Assembly (NCBI RefSeq): GCF_016653405.1
Contig: NZ_NHSN01000017.1
Location: forward strand, 62,001 to 126,000
DNA length: 64,000 nucleotides
Source: Halorhodospira halophila
Lineage (GTDB): Bacteria > Pseudomonadota > Gammaproteobacteria > Nitrococcales > Halorhodospiraceae
Reading direction: 5' to 3'
Shown: positions 1 to 7,952 of the stretch, in pieces
Layout of the letters: every line of letters starts with the position of its first letter
Numbering within the stretch: position 1 is the stretch's first letter
Translations under genes and position numbers: made by a program
The notes under the pieces: model-generated
What the model saw: the letters and a program-made list of their open reading frames with translations, nothing else
Database searches by the model: none
What the model was told of the DNA's origin: nothing

Positions 1-67
1 GGATGTCCTTGTACGCCTTGTAGCCCCGGCCGTCGATGCGCTGGAGGGTATTCTGCAGCTGTTCCAT
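1..67 (-). CDS. Predicted ABC-class ATPase, N-terminus only (cut by window edge)
   Basis: The first 67 bases, read on the minus strand from an ATG at 67, give a 22-residue start containing LQRIDGRGYKAYKDI. From memory this matches the start of the family 'predicted ATPase of the ABC class' (PF09818-like), whose members begin with a D-G-x-G-Y-K-A-Y-K-D-I block. A GTGAGGCGG stretch just upstream can serve as ribosome binding site. The MocR-type gene at 117-1556 lies 49 bases upstream in the same direction, so the two may be cotranscribed. Nothing can be said about the catalytic part, which lies outside the window. Confidence 0.6.
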   Translation of the reverse strand, partial: MEQLQNTLQRIDGRGYKAYKDI

Positions 68-116
68 GCCGCCTCACGGTAGCCGAGCCGGGCCGCGCCG
101 GCCAAGAGGGGCCGGC

Positions 117-1556
117 TCAACCGCGAACGTCGCCACGGTCCTCGCCGGCGGCGAGGGCACCGAGCCGCTGCAGCGCCCACTCCGTGGCCGCCACATCGGC
201 CTGGGCGCAGTTCAGCCGCAGGCAGCGTCCGTACCGCCCGGTGGGCGAGAACACCGGCCCCGGGGCCACGCTGACCCCCTCGGCCAGCGCCCGGCGCTGC
301 AGCTCCAGGCTGTCGCAGCCGGCCGGCAGTTCGACCCAGACCACGAAACCGCCCCGTGGCCGGGTCACTCGGGTCCCCTCGGGGAAGTGGCGGCGTACCA
401 GACCGGCGATCCAACGCACGTGCCGCTCGTAGTTGCGCCGGGCCCGGCGCAGGAAGCGGTCGTAGCCGCCCTGCTCCAGGTAGTCGGCCACGGCCAGCGT
501 ACTCAGGGTGCAGGTGGCTTGACTGGTTGCGTACTTGAGGTAGACGAGACGATCCCGGTAGCGCCCCGGCGCCACCCAGCCGACGCGCAGCCCGGCACCG
601 AGGATCTTCGAGAACGAACTGCAGTAGAGCACTTCGCCCTGGCCATCGAAGGCCTTCGCCGCCCACGGGCGGGTGCCGTCGAAGGCCAGCTCACCGTAGA
701 CGTCGTCCTCGATCAGGGGCACGTTGTGGGCGTTAAGCAGTGTCACCAGTTCCTGCTTGCGCGCCTCCGGGGTCACGTGGCCCAGCGGATTGCCGAAAGT
801 GGGCATGAGCACGCAGGCACGGATCGACCAACGCGACAGGGCCCGCTCAAGGGCCTCGGGGATCATCCCCGAGTGGGGGTCGGTGGCGACCTCCAGGGCC
901 TGCATCCCCTGGGACTCGATGGCCTGGAGGATGCCGTAGAAGGTGGGTGACTCGATGGCCACCACGTCGCCGGGCTCGGCCACGGCACGCAGGCTGAGGG
1001 TGATTGCCTCCTGGCAGCCGGCGGTCAGCACGATGTCGTCCGGCGAAAGGCTGCAGCCGGCGTAGGCCATGCGCCGGGCGATCTGGGTGCGCAGCTCAGC
1101 ACAGCCCGGCGGGAAGTCGTAGGCATTGACGCGCTCGCGCTGTCGGCGGCGCACCCGGGCAAAGCTGCGGTCCATGGCCGCCGCCGGCAGGAAAGCGGCG
1201 GGCGCCGCGGCAGCACCCAGCGAGACCACGTCCGGCTCGTGGTGGGCGCGGACCAGATCGAGCACACGCTCCTGGCCGAGCACCAGACTGGGCGCGTCCA
1301 CTTCGCCCACCTGCTCGCTCGGCGCCGCGGCGGCGGTGGTGCGTTCGCGGACGTAGAACCCGGAGCGTGGCCGCGCCTCGAGGATCTCGCGCTGCTCAAG
1401 CAGTTCACAGGCGGCGACGATGGTCGCCATGCTCACCCCGAAGTGCCGGCGCAGCCGTCGCAGTCCGGGCAGCCGGTCGCCAGGGGCATAGACGCCCTGT
1501 TCGATCTGCCCGGCGAGGGTCTCGGCCACTCGTTCGTAGAGCGGTGTGGTCATCAC
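117..1556 (-). CDS. MocR-type regulator: GntR winged helix fused to PLP aminotransferase domain
   Basis: A 479-residue protein with two parts. Residues 1-75 form a GntR-type winged helix-turn-helix (LYERVAETLAGQIEQGVY, then GDRLPGLRRLRRHFGVS). Residues about 110-470 form a fold-type I aminotransferase domain with the PLP-lysine motif SSFSKILGAGLRVGW near residue 317. This architecture and length are typical of MocR/PdxR/GabR-like transcription factors, in which the aminotransferase domain senses PLP or an amine rather than acting as a metabolic enzyme. It is divergent from the methyltransferase gene at 1672, and MocR proteins commonly control a divergent neighbour. The effector is unknown. 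A plain aminotransferase role cannot be excluded. Confidence 0.9.
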   Translation of the reverse strand: MMTTPLYERVAETLAGQIEQGVYAPGDRLPGLRRLRRHFGVSMATIVAACELLEQREILEARPRSGFYVRERTTAAAAPSEQVGEVDAPSLVLGQERVLDLVRAHHEPDVVSLGAAAAPAAFLPAAAMDRSFARVRRRQRERVNAYDFPPGCAELRTQIARRMAYAGCSLSPDDIVLTAGCQEAITLSLRAVAEPGDVVAIESPTFYGILQAIESQGMQALEVATDPHSGMIPEALERALSRWSIRACVLMPTFGNPLGHVTPEARKQELVTLLNAHNVPLIEDDVYGELAFDGTRPWAAKAFDGQGEVLYCSSFSKILGAGLRVGWVAPGRYRDRLVYLKYATSQATCTLSTLAVADYLEQGGYDRFLRRARRNYERHVRWIAGLVRRHFPEGTRVTRPRGGFVVWVELPAGCDSLELQRRALAEGVSVAPGPVFSPTGRYGRCLRLNCAQADVAATEWALQRLGALAAGEDRGDVRG

Positions 1557-1671
1557 GGTCCAGTCTAACGCAACTGTACCGGTTCATAATGTCCAAAACT
1601 GATTCTGTATCGCCCGATGGATCGCGACGATCATAGTCATCGATCCCGAGAAGCAACGCAGGAATGCAATA
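1557..1671. promoter_or_regulatory. Divergent promoter region with a direct repeat
   Basis: These 115 bases separate the MocR-type gene from the divergent methyltransferase gene. They are clearly more A+T-rich than the flanks. They carry a direct repeat, CTGTACCGG at 1574-1582 and CTGTATCGC at 1605-1613, 31 bases apart (about three helical turns). MocR-family regulators often bind direct repeats in such divergent regions, so this is a candidate operator. No experimentally supported motif is known to me for this protein. Confidence 0.35.
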
Positions 1672-2448
1672 ATGTCCCAGGCCCTAAACGCCGAAGCAGG
1701 CTGGCAGTACGAGCAGTATACCCCCGGTTTTGCCGACTACTGGGATGACCTGGTGGGGTGGGAGACGCGTCTGGCCCGCGAAGGCGCCTTCTACAACCGC
1801 CTGGTGGGCGCCCACGGCGCCAAGAAGGTCATCGACCTGGCCACCGGCACGGGGGTCAACGCCGTCTCGCTGGCTCAGGCCGGCTTCGAGGTGACCGCCG
1901 TCGACGGCTCCGAGAACATGCTGATCAAGGCCCGCGAGAACGCCAGCAAGTACGGCGTGGAGTTCAGCGACACCCGGGCCGTCGACTGGCTGGAGCTCGA
2001 CAAGGTCATGGGCACCGAGCAGTACGACGCTGCGGTGTGCCTGGGCAACTCCTTCACCCACCTGTTCGATCACGAGGACCGCCGCACCGCGCTGCTGGCG
2101 ATGTACCGCGTGCTGCGTCCGGGCGGGATGCTGATCATCGATCAGCGCAACTACGACGACATGCTCGACAACGGCTACAGCTCCAAGCACGCCTACTGCT
2201 ACACCGGCGAGGGTGTGGACGTGGGCCCGGCCGAGCTGCACCGGACGATGGCGCGTTTCCAGTACGTCTTTGCCGACGGCTCCACCTTCCAGCTGAAGAT
2301 GTATCCGCTGCGGCAGGACTACATGACCCACCTGCTCGAGGACGCCGGGTTCATCAACGTGGAGCGCTACGGCGACCTGCAGAAGCCGTACTACCGCAAC
2401 GATGTGGACTTCATCCAGCAGGTGGCCTACCGCCCGCTGGAGTCCTGA
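1672..2448 (+). CDS. Glycine/sarcosine N-methyltransferase (betaine synthesis)
   Basis: A 258-residue class I SAM-dependent methyltransferase. Motif I is DLATGTGVNAVSLAQAGF followed by VDGSENML. The blocks CLGNSFTHLF, DQRNYDDMLDNGY and DGSTFQLKMYPLRQDY match what I remember of the Ectothiorhodospira halochloris glycine sarcosine methyltransferase (GSMT), which is about 268 residues. GSMT methylates glycine to sarcosine and then to dimethylglycine with SAM, the first two steps of de novo glycine betaine synthesis in halophiles. The partner that makes betaine from dimethylglycine is not in the window. An AGGAA lies about 8 bases before the ATG. A strong terminator follows, so the gene looks monocistronic. 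Regulation by the adjacent MocR-type protein is possible but not shown. Confidence 0.85.
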   Translation: MSQALNAEAGWQYEQYTPGFADYWDDLVGWETRLAREGAFYNRLVGAHGAKKVIDLATGTGVNAVSLAQAGFEVTAVDGSENMLIKARENASKYGVEFSDTRAVDWLELDKVMGTEQYDAAVCLGNSFTHLFDHEDRRTALLAMYRVLRPGGMLIIDQRNYDDMLDNGYSSKHAYCYTGEGVDVGPAELHRTMARFQYVFADGSTFQLKMYPLRQDYMTHLLEDAGFINVERYGDLQKPYYRNDVDFIQQVAYRPLES

Positions 2449-2484
2449 GACACCTCCGGCGCCCTCGGGCGCCCGGATGCACGG

Positions 2485-2516
2485 ACGCGGCCCCGCCCCA
2501 GGGGCCGCGTTTTTTT
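2485..2516 (+). terminator. Rho-independent terminator after the betaine methyltransferase gene
   Basis: A perfect 10-base-pair stem (2485-2494 with 2501-2510), loop GCCCCA, then a run of T to 2516. It lies 37 bases after the stop codon of the methyltransferase gene. Confidence 0.9.
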
Positions 2517-2642
2517 GTGCCCACTCGCCGGACCTGCTCCCACCCGATAACCGTACCGCGGCTGCCTTGAAGCCACGCACCGGTGCATCTAGCTTCAGAT
2601 GTTGAAAGCTGACCCACGCGTGGACAGCGCAGGAGGTCGATG

Positions 2643-3008
2643 ATGAACCGGCGGCAAAAGAGAGCGGAAGAAGCGCGGCGCAGGATCCTGGAGTCGGGCG
2701 ATCAGGAGCTGATCAACCGGCTACACCTGCTGGAGGCGAGCCAGGCCCGGGCGGGACGTGGCGGACGTGGACCTGGACTGCTCGGAACGGCGGCGGCCGT
2801 CGGCGGCGGTGCCTATCTGGGCACCCTGCTCGCCGGGATGACCCTTAACGCCGAGATGCAGCGGGCCTTTGCCGCCGTTGCCGAGGACATGGGCTTTAGC
2901 CCGGGGGATCTCGGCCTCAGCCCCGCCGCGATGGAGGGCGACGTGGGCGATGTCGGCGGCGACGACGGTGGTCTGTTCGACGGCTTCGGCGGGTTCTTCG
3001 ACATCTGA
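2643..3008 (+). CDS. Hypothetical small protein with Gly-rich hydrophobic segment and acidic tail
   Basis: I do not recognise this 121-residue protein. Residues 1-45 are highly charged and helical (RRQKRAEEARRRILESGD). Residues about 47-68 are Gly/Ala-rich and hydrophobic (GTAAAVGGGAYLGTLLAG), possibly a membrane-associated segment. The C-terminal 35 residues are Gly/Asp-rich and end in aromatic GGLFDGFGGFFDI. AGGAGG sits at 2631-2636. Two ATGs follow at 2640 and 2643, and the second has the better spacing. It stands alone between the terminator of the methyltransferase gene and the convergent prpD. The charged-helix, Gly-zipper, acidic-tail layout suggests a membrane-interacting or oligomerising protein. 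This is only a description, not a function. Confidence 0.7.
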   Translation: MNRRQKRAEEARRRILESGDQELINRLHLLEASQARAGRGGRGPGLLGTAAAVGGGAYLGTLLAGMTLNAEMQRAFAAVAEDMGFSPGDLGLSPAAMEGDVGDVGGDDGGLFDGFGGFFDI

Positions 3009-3014
3009 CCCACC

Positions 3015-3040
3015 CCCCGGCGGGCGGCTGCCCGCCGGGG
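3015..3040. terminator. Hairpin between convergent genes
   Basis: An 11-base-pair G+C stem (3015-3025 with 3030-3040) with a four-base loop lies between the convergent small ORF and prpD. There is no T run on either strand, so it is a possible bidirectional transcript end rather than a canonical terminator. Confidence 0.45.
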
Positions 3041-3057
3041 TGGCGCCGGCAGCGGGC

Positions 3058-4503
3058 TCAGACCCGCCAGAGGTCCATGAACTCGTGGACCGGCATCTGC
3101 TCCAGCCGCTGCTGCTCGCCGAGCGCAGCCTCAATCGCGCCAGCTTGCCGCGGCGCGAAGCGGGACGATACGGCGTTGCGGAACTTCTCCTCAAGCACCG
3201 GGATGCCCTCATCGCGACGACGGCGGTGGCCGATGGGGTATTCCACGGCGATGCGCTCGGTCTTCGAGCCGTCCTTGAACACAACCTGCACCGCGTTGCC
3301 GATCGAGCGCTTGTCGGGGTCCATGTAATCCCTCGAGAACGCCTCGTTCTCGGTGACCTCCATCCGCTCGCGCAGGGCGTCGAGCCGCGAATCGGCGGCC
3401 ACGGCGTCCTCGTAGTCGGCGGCGGTGAGGCGGCCGAAGATCAGCGGGACCGCAACCATGTACTGCAGGCAGTGGTCGCGGTCGGCGGGGTTGTTCAGCG
3501 GCCCAGTCTTGTCGATGATCCGCACCCCAGCCTCCTGGGTCTCGATGATGACCCGGTCGACCTCGTCAAGTCGCGGCGCCACCTGGGCATGGAGCTGCAG
3601 GGCAGCCTCGACAGCGGTCTGGGCGTGGAACTCGGCCGGGAACGAGATCTTGAACAGCACGTGCTCCATAACGTAGCTGGCGTAGGCCTGGGAGCGACGG
3701 ATCGGCTCGCCGCGGAAGAGCACGTCCTGGAAGCCCCACCCCTGGGCGGAGAGGGCGGAGGGGTAGCCCATCTCGCCGGTGAGGCTCATCAGCGCCAGCC
3801 GCACGCCGCGCGCCGAGGCGTCACCGGCGGCCCAGCTCTTGCGCGAGCCGGTATTCGGCGCGTGGCGATAGGTGCGCAGCGCCCCGCCGTCGATCCAGGC
3901 GTTGGAGACGGCGTTGATGACATCCTCGCGGCTGCCGCCGAGCAGCCGGGTGGTCACGGCCGTGGTGGCCAGCCGTACCAGCAGGACGTGGTCGAGGCCG
4001 ACGCGGTTGAAGCTGTTCTCCAGCGCCAGCACGCCCTGGATCTCATGGGCCTTGATGGCGGCGGTGAGCACCTCGCGCATGGTCAGCGGCGTCTCGCTCC
4101 GGGCGAGCCGCCGGCGGCTCTCGTAGTCGGCGGCGGCGAGGATGCCGCCGAGGTTGTCCGAGGGGTGGCCCCACTCGGCAGCCAGCCAGGTGTCGTTGAA
4201 GTCCAGCCAACGGATCAGGGCGCCGATGTTGAACGCGCCCTGCACCGGGTCGAGGCGATAGGCGGTGCCCGGCACCACCACCCCGTCGCGCATCTCGGCG
4301 CCGGGGACGATCGGTCCGAGCAGCTTGGTGCAGGCCGGGTAGTCGAGCGCCATCATGGCGCAGGCGAGGCTGTCCATCAGGCAGTGCCGGGCAGTCTGAT
4401 ACGCCTCGGCGGAGTCGATGTCGGTGGCGCTGACGTAGTCGGCGATGGCCACCAGCTCGGCATCGGGATCGGGGCGCTGGGCGCTGCGGATGTCTCCGGA
4501 CAT
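3058..4503 (-). CDS. prpD: 2-Methylcitrate dehydratase
   Basis: A 481-residue MmgE/PrpD-family protein, almost exactly the size of E. coli PrpD (483). It dehydrates 2-methylcitrate to 2-methyl-cis-aconitate in the methylcitrate cycle that oxidises propionyl-CoA to pyruvate. PrpD-like blocks include [18 protein letters not shown], the segment around [12 protein letters not shown], and the Lys/Gly-rich [19 protein letters not shown] place the start at the ATG at 4503 (MSGDIRSAQ), preceded by GAGGAAG; a longer reading frame to 4545 lacks such a site. It is the last gene of acuI-prpB-prpC-prpD and ends against a convergent hairpin. PrpD-type rather than AcnD/PrpF-type dehydration is implied, since neither of the latter is present. 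Confidence 0.95.
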   Translation of the reverse strand: MSGDIRSAQRPDPDAELVAIADYVSATDIDSAEAYQTARHCLMDSLACAMMALDYPACTKLLGPIVPGAEMRDGVVVPGTAYRLDPVQGAFNIGALIRWLDFNDTWLAAEWGHPSDNLGGILAAADYESRRRLARSETPLTMREVLTAAIKAHEIQGVLALENSFNRVGLDHVLLVRLATTAVTTRLLGGSREDVINAVSNAWIDGGALRTYRHAPNTGSRKSWAAGDASARGVRLALMSLTGEMGYPSALSAQGWGFQDVLFRGEPIRRSQAYASYVMEHVLFKISFPAEFHAQTAVEAALQLHAQVAPRLDEVDRVIIETQEAGVRIIDKTGPLNNPADRDHCLQYMVAVPLIFGRLTAADYEDAVAADSRLDALRERMEVTENEAFSRDYMDPDKRSIGNAVQVVFKDGSKTERIAVEYPIGHRRRRDEGIPVLEEKFRNAVSSRFAPRQAGAIEAALGEQQRLEQMPVHEFMDLWRV

Positions 4504-4542
4504 GGGAAGCTTCCTCAAGAACCAGTTGCAGGTTGATCGTGG

Positions 4543-4579
4543 CACCGCCGCCGGGCGCGATGGCGTTGCGGCGGCGGTG
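4543..4579. other. Intercistronic hairpin between prpC and prpD
   Basis: A perfect 10-base-pair inverted repeat (CACCGCCGCC at 4543-4552, GGCGGCGGTG at 4570-4579) lies in the 97-base gap between prpC and prpD, the only sizeable gap downstream of prpB in this gene set. It could affect mRNA processing or the relative expression of the two genes. Confidence 0.4.
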
Positions 4580-4600
4580 TTGGCTGGCGGGCGAACCGCG

Positions 4601-5722
4601 TCAGCGCTGGTCGATCGGCGGCACCGTGCGCAGATGGTGACCGGTGTAATCGGCGCTGGGGCGGATGATGCGGTTCTTGGCCCGCTGCTCCATGACGTGG
4701 GCCGCCCAGCCGCTGTGCCGGGACATCACGAAGATCGGCGTAAACAGCTTGGTGGGGATGCCCATGAAGCGGTAGGCCGAGGCGTGGTAGAAGTCGGCAT
4801 TCGCGAACAGCCCCTTCTCGTCCCACATCAACTGCTCCACGGCCTCGGAGACCGGGAACAGGGTCTCGTCACCGACCTCCGCGGCGAGCTCGCGGGACCA
4901 CTCCTTGATCACGGCGTTGCGCGGGTCGACCTCGGTGTAGACCGCATGGCCGAAGCCCATGACTTTCTCCTTGCGCTCGAGCATTCCGGCCAGCTCGCGT
5001 CGCGCCTCCTCCGGGCTAGACCACTGCTCGAGCATCTCCATGGCAGCCTCGTTGGCGCCACCGTGGAGCGGGCCGCGCAGGGTCCCGATTGCCCCCGTGA
5101 TGGCCGAGTGCATGTCCGACAGCGTCGAGGCGCAGACCCGGGCAGCGAAGGTGGAGGCGTTGAACTCGTGCTCCGCATAGAGGATCAGCGAGACGTGCAT
5201 GACGTTCTTGTGCAGCGCGTTGGGCCGCTCACCGCGGAGCAGGTAGAGGAAGTGGGCGCCGATGGAGTCCTCGTCGCTGTCGGTATCGATGCGCACACCT
5301 TCGTGGCTGTATCGGTACCAGTAGGTGATGATCGACGGGAAGACCGCCAGCAGACGGTCCGCCACCTCGGCCTGCTGCGAGAAATCGGTCTCGGTCTCCA
5401 GGGTGCCGAGCATGGAACAGCCAGTGCGCATCACATCCATGGGGTGGGCATCCCGCGGGATCTGCTCAAGGACCGCCTTGACCGCCGGCGGCAGCTCGCG
5501 CATGCCGGAGAGGCGGCGCTTGTACGCCTCGAGCTGGGCGCGGTCGGGGAGTTCGCCGTAGAGCAGCAGGTAGGCCACCTCCTCGAACTCGCACTGTGCC
5601 GCCAGGTCACGGACGTCGTAGCCGCGGTAGGTCAGGCCCGTCCCCTCCTGGCCGACCGTGCACAGCGCCGTCTCCCCGGCGGATTGGCCACGCAGCCCGG
5701 CACCGGTCTTCTTTCCCGTCAT
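4601..5722 (-). CDS. prpC: 2-Methylcitrate synthase
   Basis: A 373-residue citrate-synthase-family protein of the short bacterial type. It condenses propionyl-CoA with oxaloacetate to 2-methylcitrate. Visible family blocks are [20 protein letters not shown] near the N-terminus, [14 protein letters not shown] (active-site His region) and [16 protein letters not shown] (second active-site His), and a C-terminal [12 protein letters not shown]. The context, overlapping prpB by four bases and followed by prpD, favours methylcitrate synthase over a housekeeping citrate synthase. Some enzymes of this type act on both acetyl-CoA and propionyl-CoA. Confidence 0.95.
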   Translation of the reverse strand: MTGKKTGAGLRGQSAGETALCTVGQEGTGLTYRGYDVRDLAAQCEFEEVAYLLLYGELPDRAQLEAYKRRLSGMRELPPAVKAVLEQIPRDAHPMDVMRTGCSMLGTLETETDFSQQAEVADRLLAVFPSIITYWYRYSHEGVRIDTDSDEDSIGAHFLYLLRGERPNALHKNVMHVSLILYAEHEFNASTFAARVCASTLSDMHSAITGAIGTLRGPLHGGANEAAMEMLEQWSSPEEARRELAGMLERKEKVMGFGHAVYTEVDPRNAVIKEWSRELAAEVGDETLFPVSEAVEQLMWDEKGLFANADFYHASAYRFMGIPTKLFTPIFVMSRHSGWAAHVMEQRAKNRIIRPSADYTGHHLRTVPPIDQR

Positions 5723-6624
5723 CGCTTCTCTCCTCCTGTTCGTACGTCGCGCCCGAAGAGCTCATCGAGCTTGCGCTCATAGTCGTGGTAGCCGAGCACC
5801 TCGTAGAGCTCTTCGCGCGTCTGCATGCGATCGAGCATGCCCTCCTGGGTTCCCTCGGCACGAATGGCGCCGTAGACCTCCTCGGCGGCCCGGCTCATGG
5901 CCCGGAAGGCCGAAAGCGGATAGAGGACGAGCCCCGCCCCCGCCTCGCGCAGCTGCGCCACCGTGAAGTACGGCGTCTTGCCGAACTCGGTGATGTTGGC
6001 CAGCACCGGCACCGAGAGCCGGTCGGTGAAGGTGCGGATGTCCTCAAGGCTGTGCATGGCCTCGGCGAAGACCATGTCGGCACCAGCCTCCACGTACGCC
6101 TCGGCGCGCTCCAGGGCGGCCTCCAGACCCTCCGAGGCGCGGGCGTCGGTGCGCGCCATGACCACCAGCTCCGGATCGGGCCGCGCGTCCACCGCCGCTC
6201 GGACCCGATCGACCATCTCGGCGGTGGAGACCAGCTCCTTGCCCGGGCGGTGACCGCAGCGCTTGGCCTGGACCTGGTCCTCGATGTGCACCGCGGCCGC
6301 CCCGGCGCGCGTCAGCTCGCGGATAGTCCGCGCGACGCTGAAGGCACCGCCAAAGCCGGTGTCGATATCCACCAGCACCGGCGCGCGGGTCACGTCGGTG
6401 ATGCGCCGGACGTCCTCGACCACATCGGCCAGCTGGGTGATCCCCAGATCCGGCAGGCCGTACGAGGCATTGGCCACCCCGGCGCCGGAGACGTACAGCG
6501 CCTGGAACCCGGCCCGCTCGGCGAGCAGCGCCGAATAGGCGTTGATGGCGCCGACCACCTGCAGCGGTTGTTCCTGCGTAACGGCGTCGCGGAAGCGGCG
6601 TCCCGCGGATGACTGATCGGTCAT
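5719..6624 (-). CDS. prpB: 2-Methylisocitrate lyase
   Basis: A 301-residue isocitrate lyase/PEP mutase-superfamily protein that cleaves 2-methylisocitrate to pyruvate and succinate. The metal-binding VDIDTGFGG and the active-site loop [14 protein letters not shown] (family KKCGH/KRCGH signature with the catalytic Cys) are present. Length fits PrpB (about 295). It overlaps prpC by four bases (ATGA, 5719-5722), so the two are translationally coupled. acuI ends 46 bases upstream in the same direction. No propionyl-CoA synthetase (prpE) or PrpR regulator gene is nearby. Confidence 0.95.
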   Translation of the reverse strand: MTDQSSAGRRFRDAVTQEQPLQVVGAINAYSALLAERAGFQALYVSGAGVANASYGLPDLGITQLADVVEDVRRITDVTRAPVLVDIDTGFGGAFSVARTIRELTRAGAAAVHIEDQVQAKRCGHRPGKELVSTAEMVDRVRAAVDARPDPELVVMARTDARASEGLEAALERAEAYVEAGADMVFAEAMHSLEDIRTFTDRLSVPVLANITEFGKTPYFTVAQLREAGAGLVLYPLSAFRAMSRAAEEVYGAIRAEGTQEGMLDRMQTREELYEVLGYHDYERKLDELFGRDVRTGGEKR

Positions 6625-6670
6625 GTTTTCGTTCGCTCCGTGTCGTGATCGGGTGGGCGGGCCGGACGGG

Positions 6671-7675
6671 TCAGGCGACGGCGTCGCCGCCCACGCGGAC
6701 CAGGGTGCGGCCGGTCACCTGCCGGGCGAGCATCGCCTCGGCGGCATCGCGCAGCCCGTCGAGTTCCACCTCGCGGGTAACGAAGCCTTCCGGGTCCTGC
6801 GGACGCAGGTCTTCGCCGAGCCGCCGCCAGCTCTCCAGGCGCAGGGGGCGCGGGCAGTTGGCGGAACTGACGCCGAGCATGCTCACGCCGCGCAGGATCC
6901 ACGGCATGACGGTGGTCTCGAGCTTCACGCCCCCGGCCAGACCGATGGAGGCGACGTTGCCGTACTCCTCGACCTGGGGCAGCAGCCCGGCGAGCAGGGG
7001 ACCGCCAACGTTGTCGACCACGCCGGCGAAGCGGGCGCGATCCAGCGGCCGCTCGCTGAGCCCGATCGCCTCCGGGCTCACCACCTCGGCGGCGCCCAGC
7101 GCGTGGAGATATGACGCCGCATCCTTCTTGCCGGAAACCGCTACCACGCGGTAACCGGCGTTGCTGAACAGATCCACGGCGATGCTGCCCACGCCCCCCG
7201 AAGCCCCGGTGACGAGCACATCGCCCAGCGCCGGGGTCTGCCCGGCCGCCTCCATGCGAATCAGGGCCAGCGCCGCCGTGAATCCGGCGGTACCGAGTGC
7301 CATCGCCTGGCGGGGCGTCAGCCCTCCGGGCAGCGGCACGACCCAGTCGGCAGGGATCCGCACGTACTCGGCGAAGCCGCCGTCGTGGACCTCACCCAGA
7401 CCGCAGCCGGTGATCAGCACCTGCGCCCCGACTTTCACATCGTCGCTGTCGCTCTCAACCACGACGCCGGCGGCATCGATCCCCGGGGTGATGGGGAAAC
7501 GGCGCAGGATCTTGCCCTGGCCGGTCAGGGCCAGCGCATCCTTGTAGTTGACGGAGGAGTACGCCACCCGGACCAGCACATCGCCAGCGGGCAGATCGGC
7601 GGCACCGAGGGTCACGACCCCGCCCTGATCCTCCCTGCCGGATTCCGGGACCCGCCACGCCGTGAATTCCTGCAT
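6671..7675 (-). CDS. acuI: Acrylyl-CoA reductase-type MDR oxidoreductase (AcuI/YhdH family)
   Basis: A 334-residue medium-chain dehydrogenase/reductase of the zinc-free YhdH/AcuI quinone-oxidoreductase subfamily. Typical blocks are [32 protein letters not shown]-like [16 protein letters not shown], the nucleotide-binding [16 protein letters not shown], and DNVGG. AcuI reduces acrylyl-CoA to propionyl-CoA with NADPH. It is the first gene of a run with prpBCD, which would consume the propionyl-CoA formed, so the context agrees with the family function. The ATG at 7675 lies just inside an A+T-rich leader with GAGGTGAT as ribosome binding site. An alternative is a general enone/quinone reductase. 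Confidence 0.85.
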   Translation of the reverse strand: MQEFTAWRVPESGREDQGGVVTLGAADLPAGDVLVRVAYSSVNYKDALALTGQGKILRRFPITPGIDAAGVVVESDSDDVKVGAQVLITGCGLGEVHDGGFAEYVRIPADWVVPLPGGLTPRQAMALGTAGFTAALALIRMEAAGQTPALGDVLVTGASGGVGSIAVDLFSNAGYRVVAVSGKKDAASYLHALGAAEVVSPEAIGLSERPLDRARFAGVVDNVGGPLLAGLLPQVEEYGNVASIGLAGGVKLETTVMPWILRGVSMLGVSSANCPRPLRLESWRRLGEDLRPQDPEGFVTREVELDGLRDAAEAMLARQVTGRTLVRVGGDAVA

Positions 7676-7952
7676 TTTTTATCACCTCTGACGGCCAGTT
7701 CAGCGAGTTTACAACAGCGCTTCACCGCCTCCCAAATCATATAACAACCAATATGTTAGGAGCTCTCATGGCGTTTTCTGCGTGTTCTCCGCGCGCTTCG
7801 TACGGGAGCAGCATTATGTTCAACAATGATCCGGCTCACGCTGCATTGCGCGCGCCCCGGGCCAAGGGCAGGTTGGACCCCACGCAAAGCTTGGTGCACC
7901 ATGAGCTGCGGTCAAAAACCGACCCCGCAGCGAGGACTCACAGGCTCGACCC
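7676..7952. promoter_or_regulatory. Divergent intergenic region with A+T-rich inverted repeat
   Basis: This 277-base gap separates acuI-prpBCD (minus) from the ABC importer operon (plus). The first third is unusually A+T-rich for the window and holds an inverted repeat, CATAT at 7738-7742 and ATATG at 7751-7755. On the minus strand a TATGAT lies here, a candidate -10 for acuI. I see no convincing -35, tRNA or terminator. A short reading frame starting at 7768 has a fair AGGAG but no recognisable protein. Confidence 0.35.
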
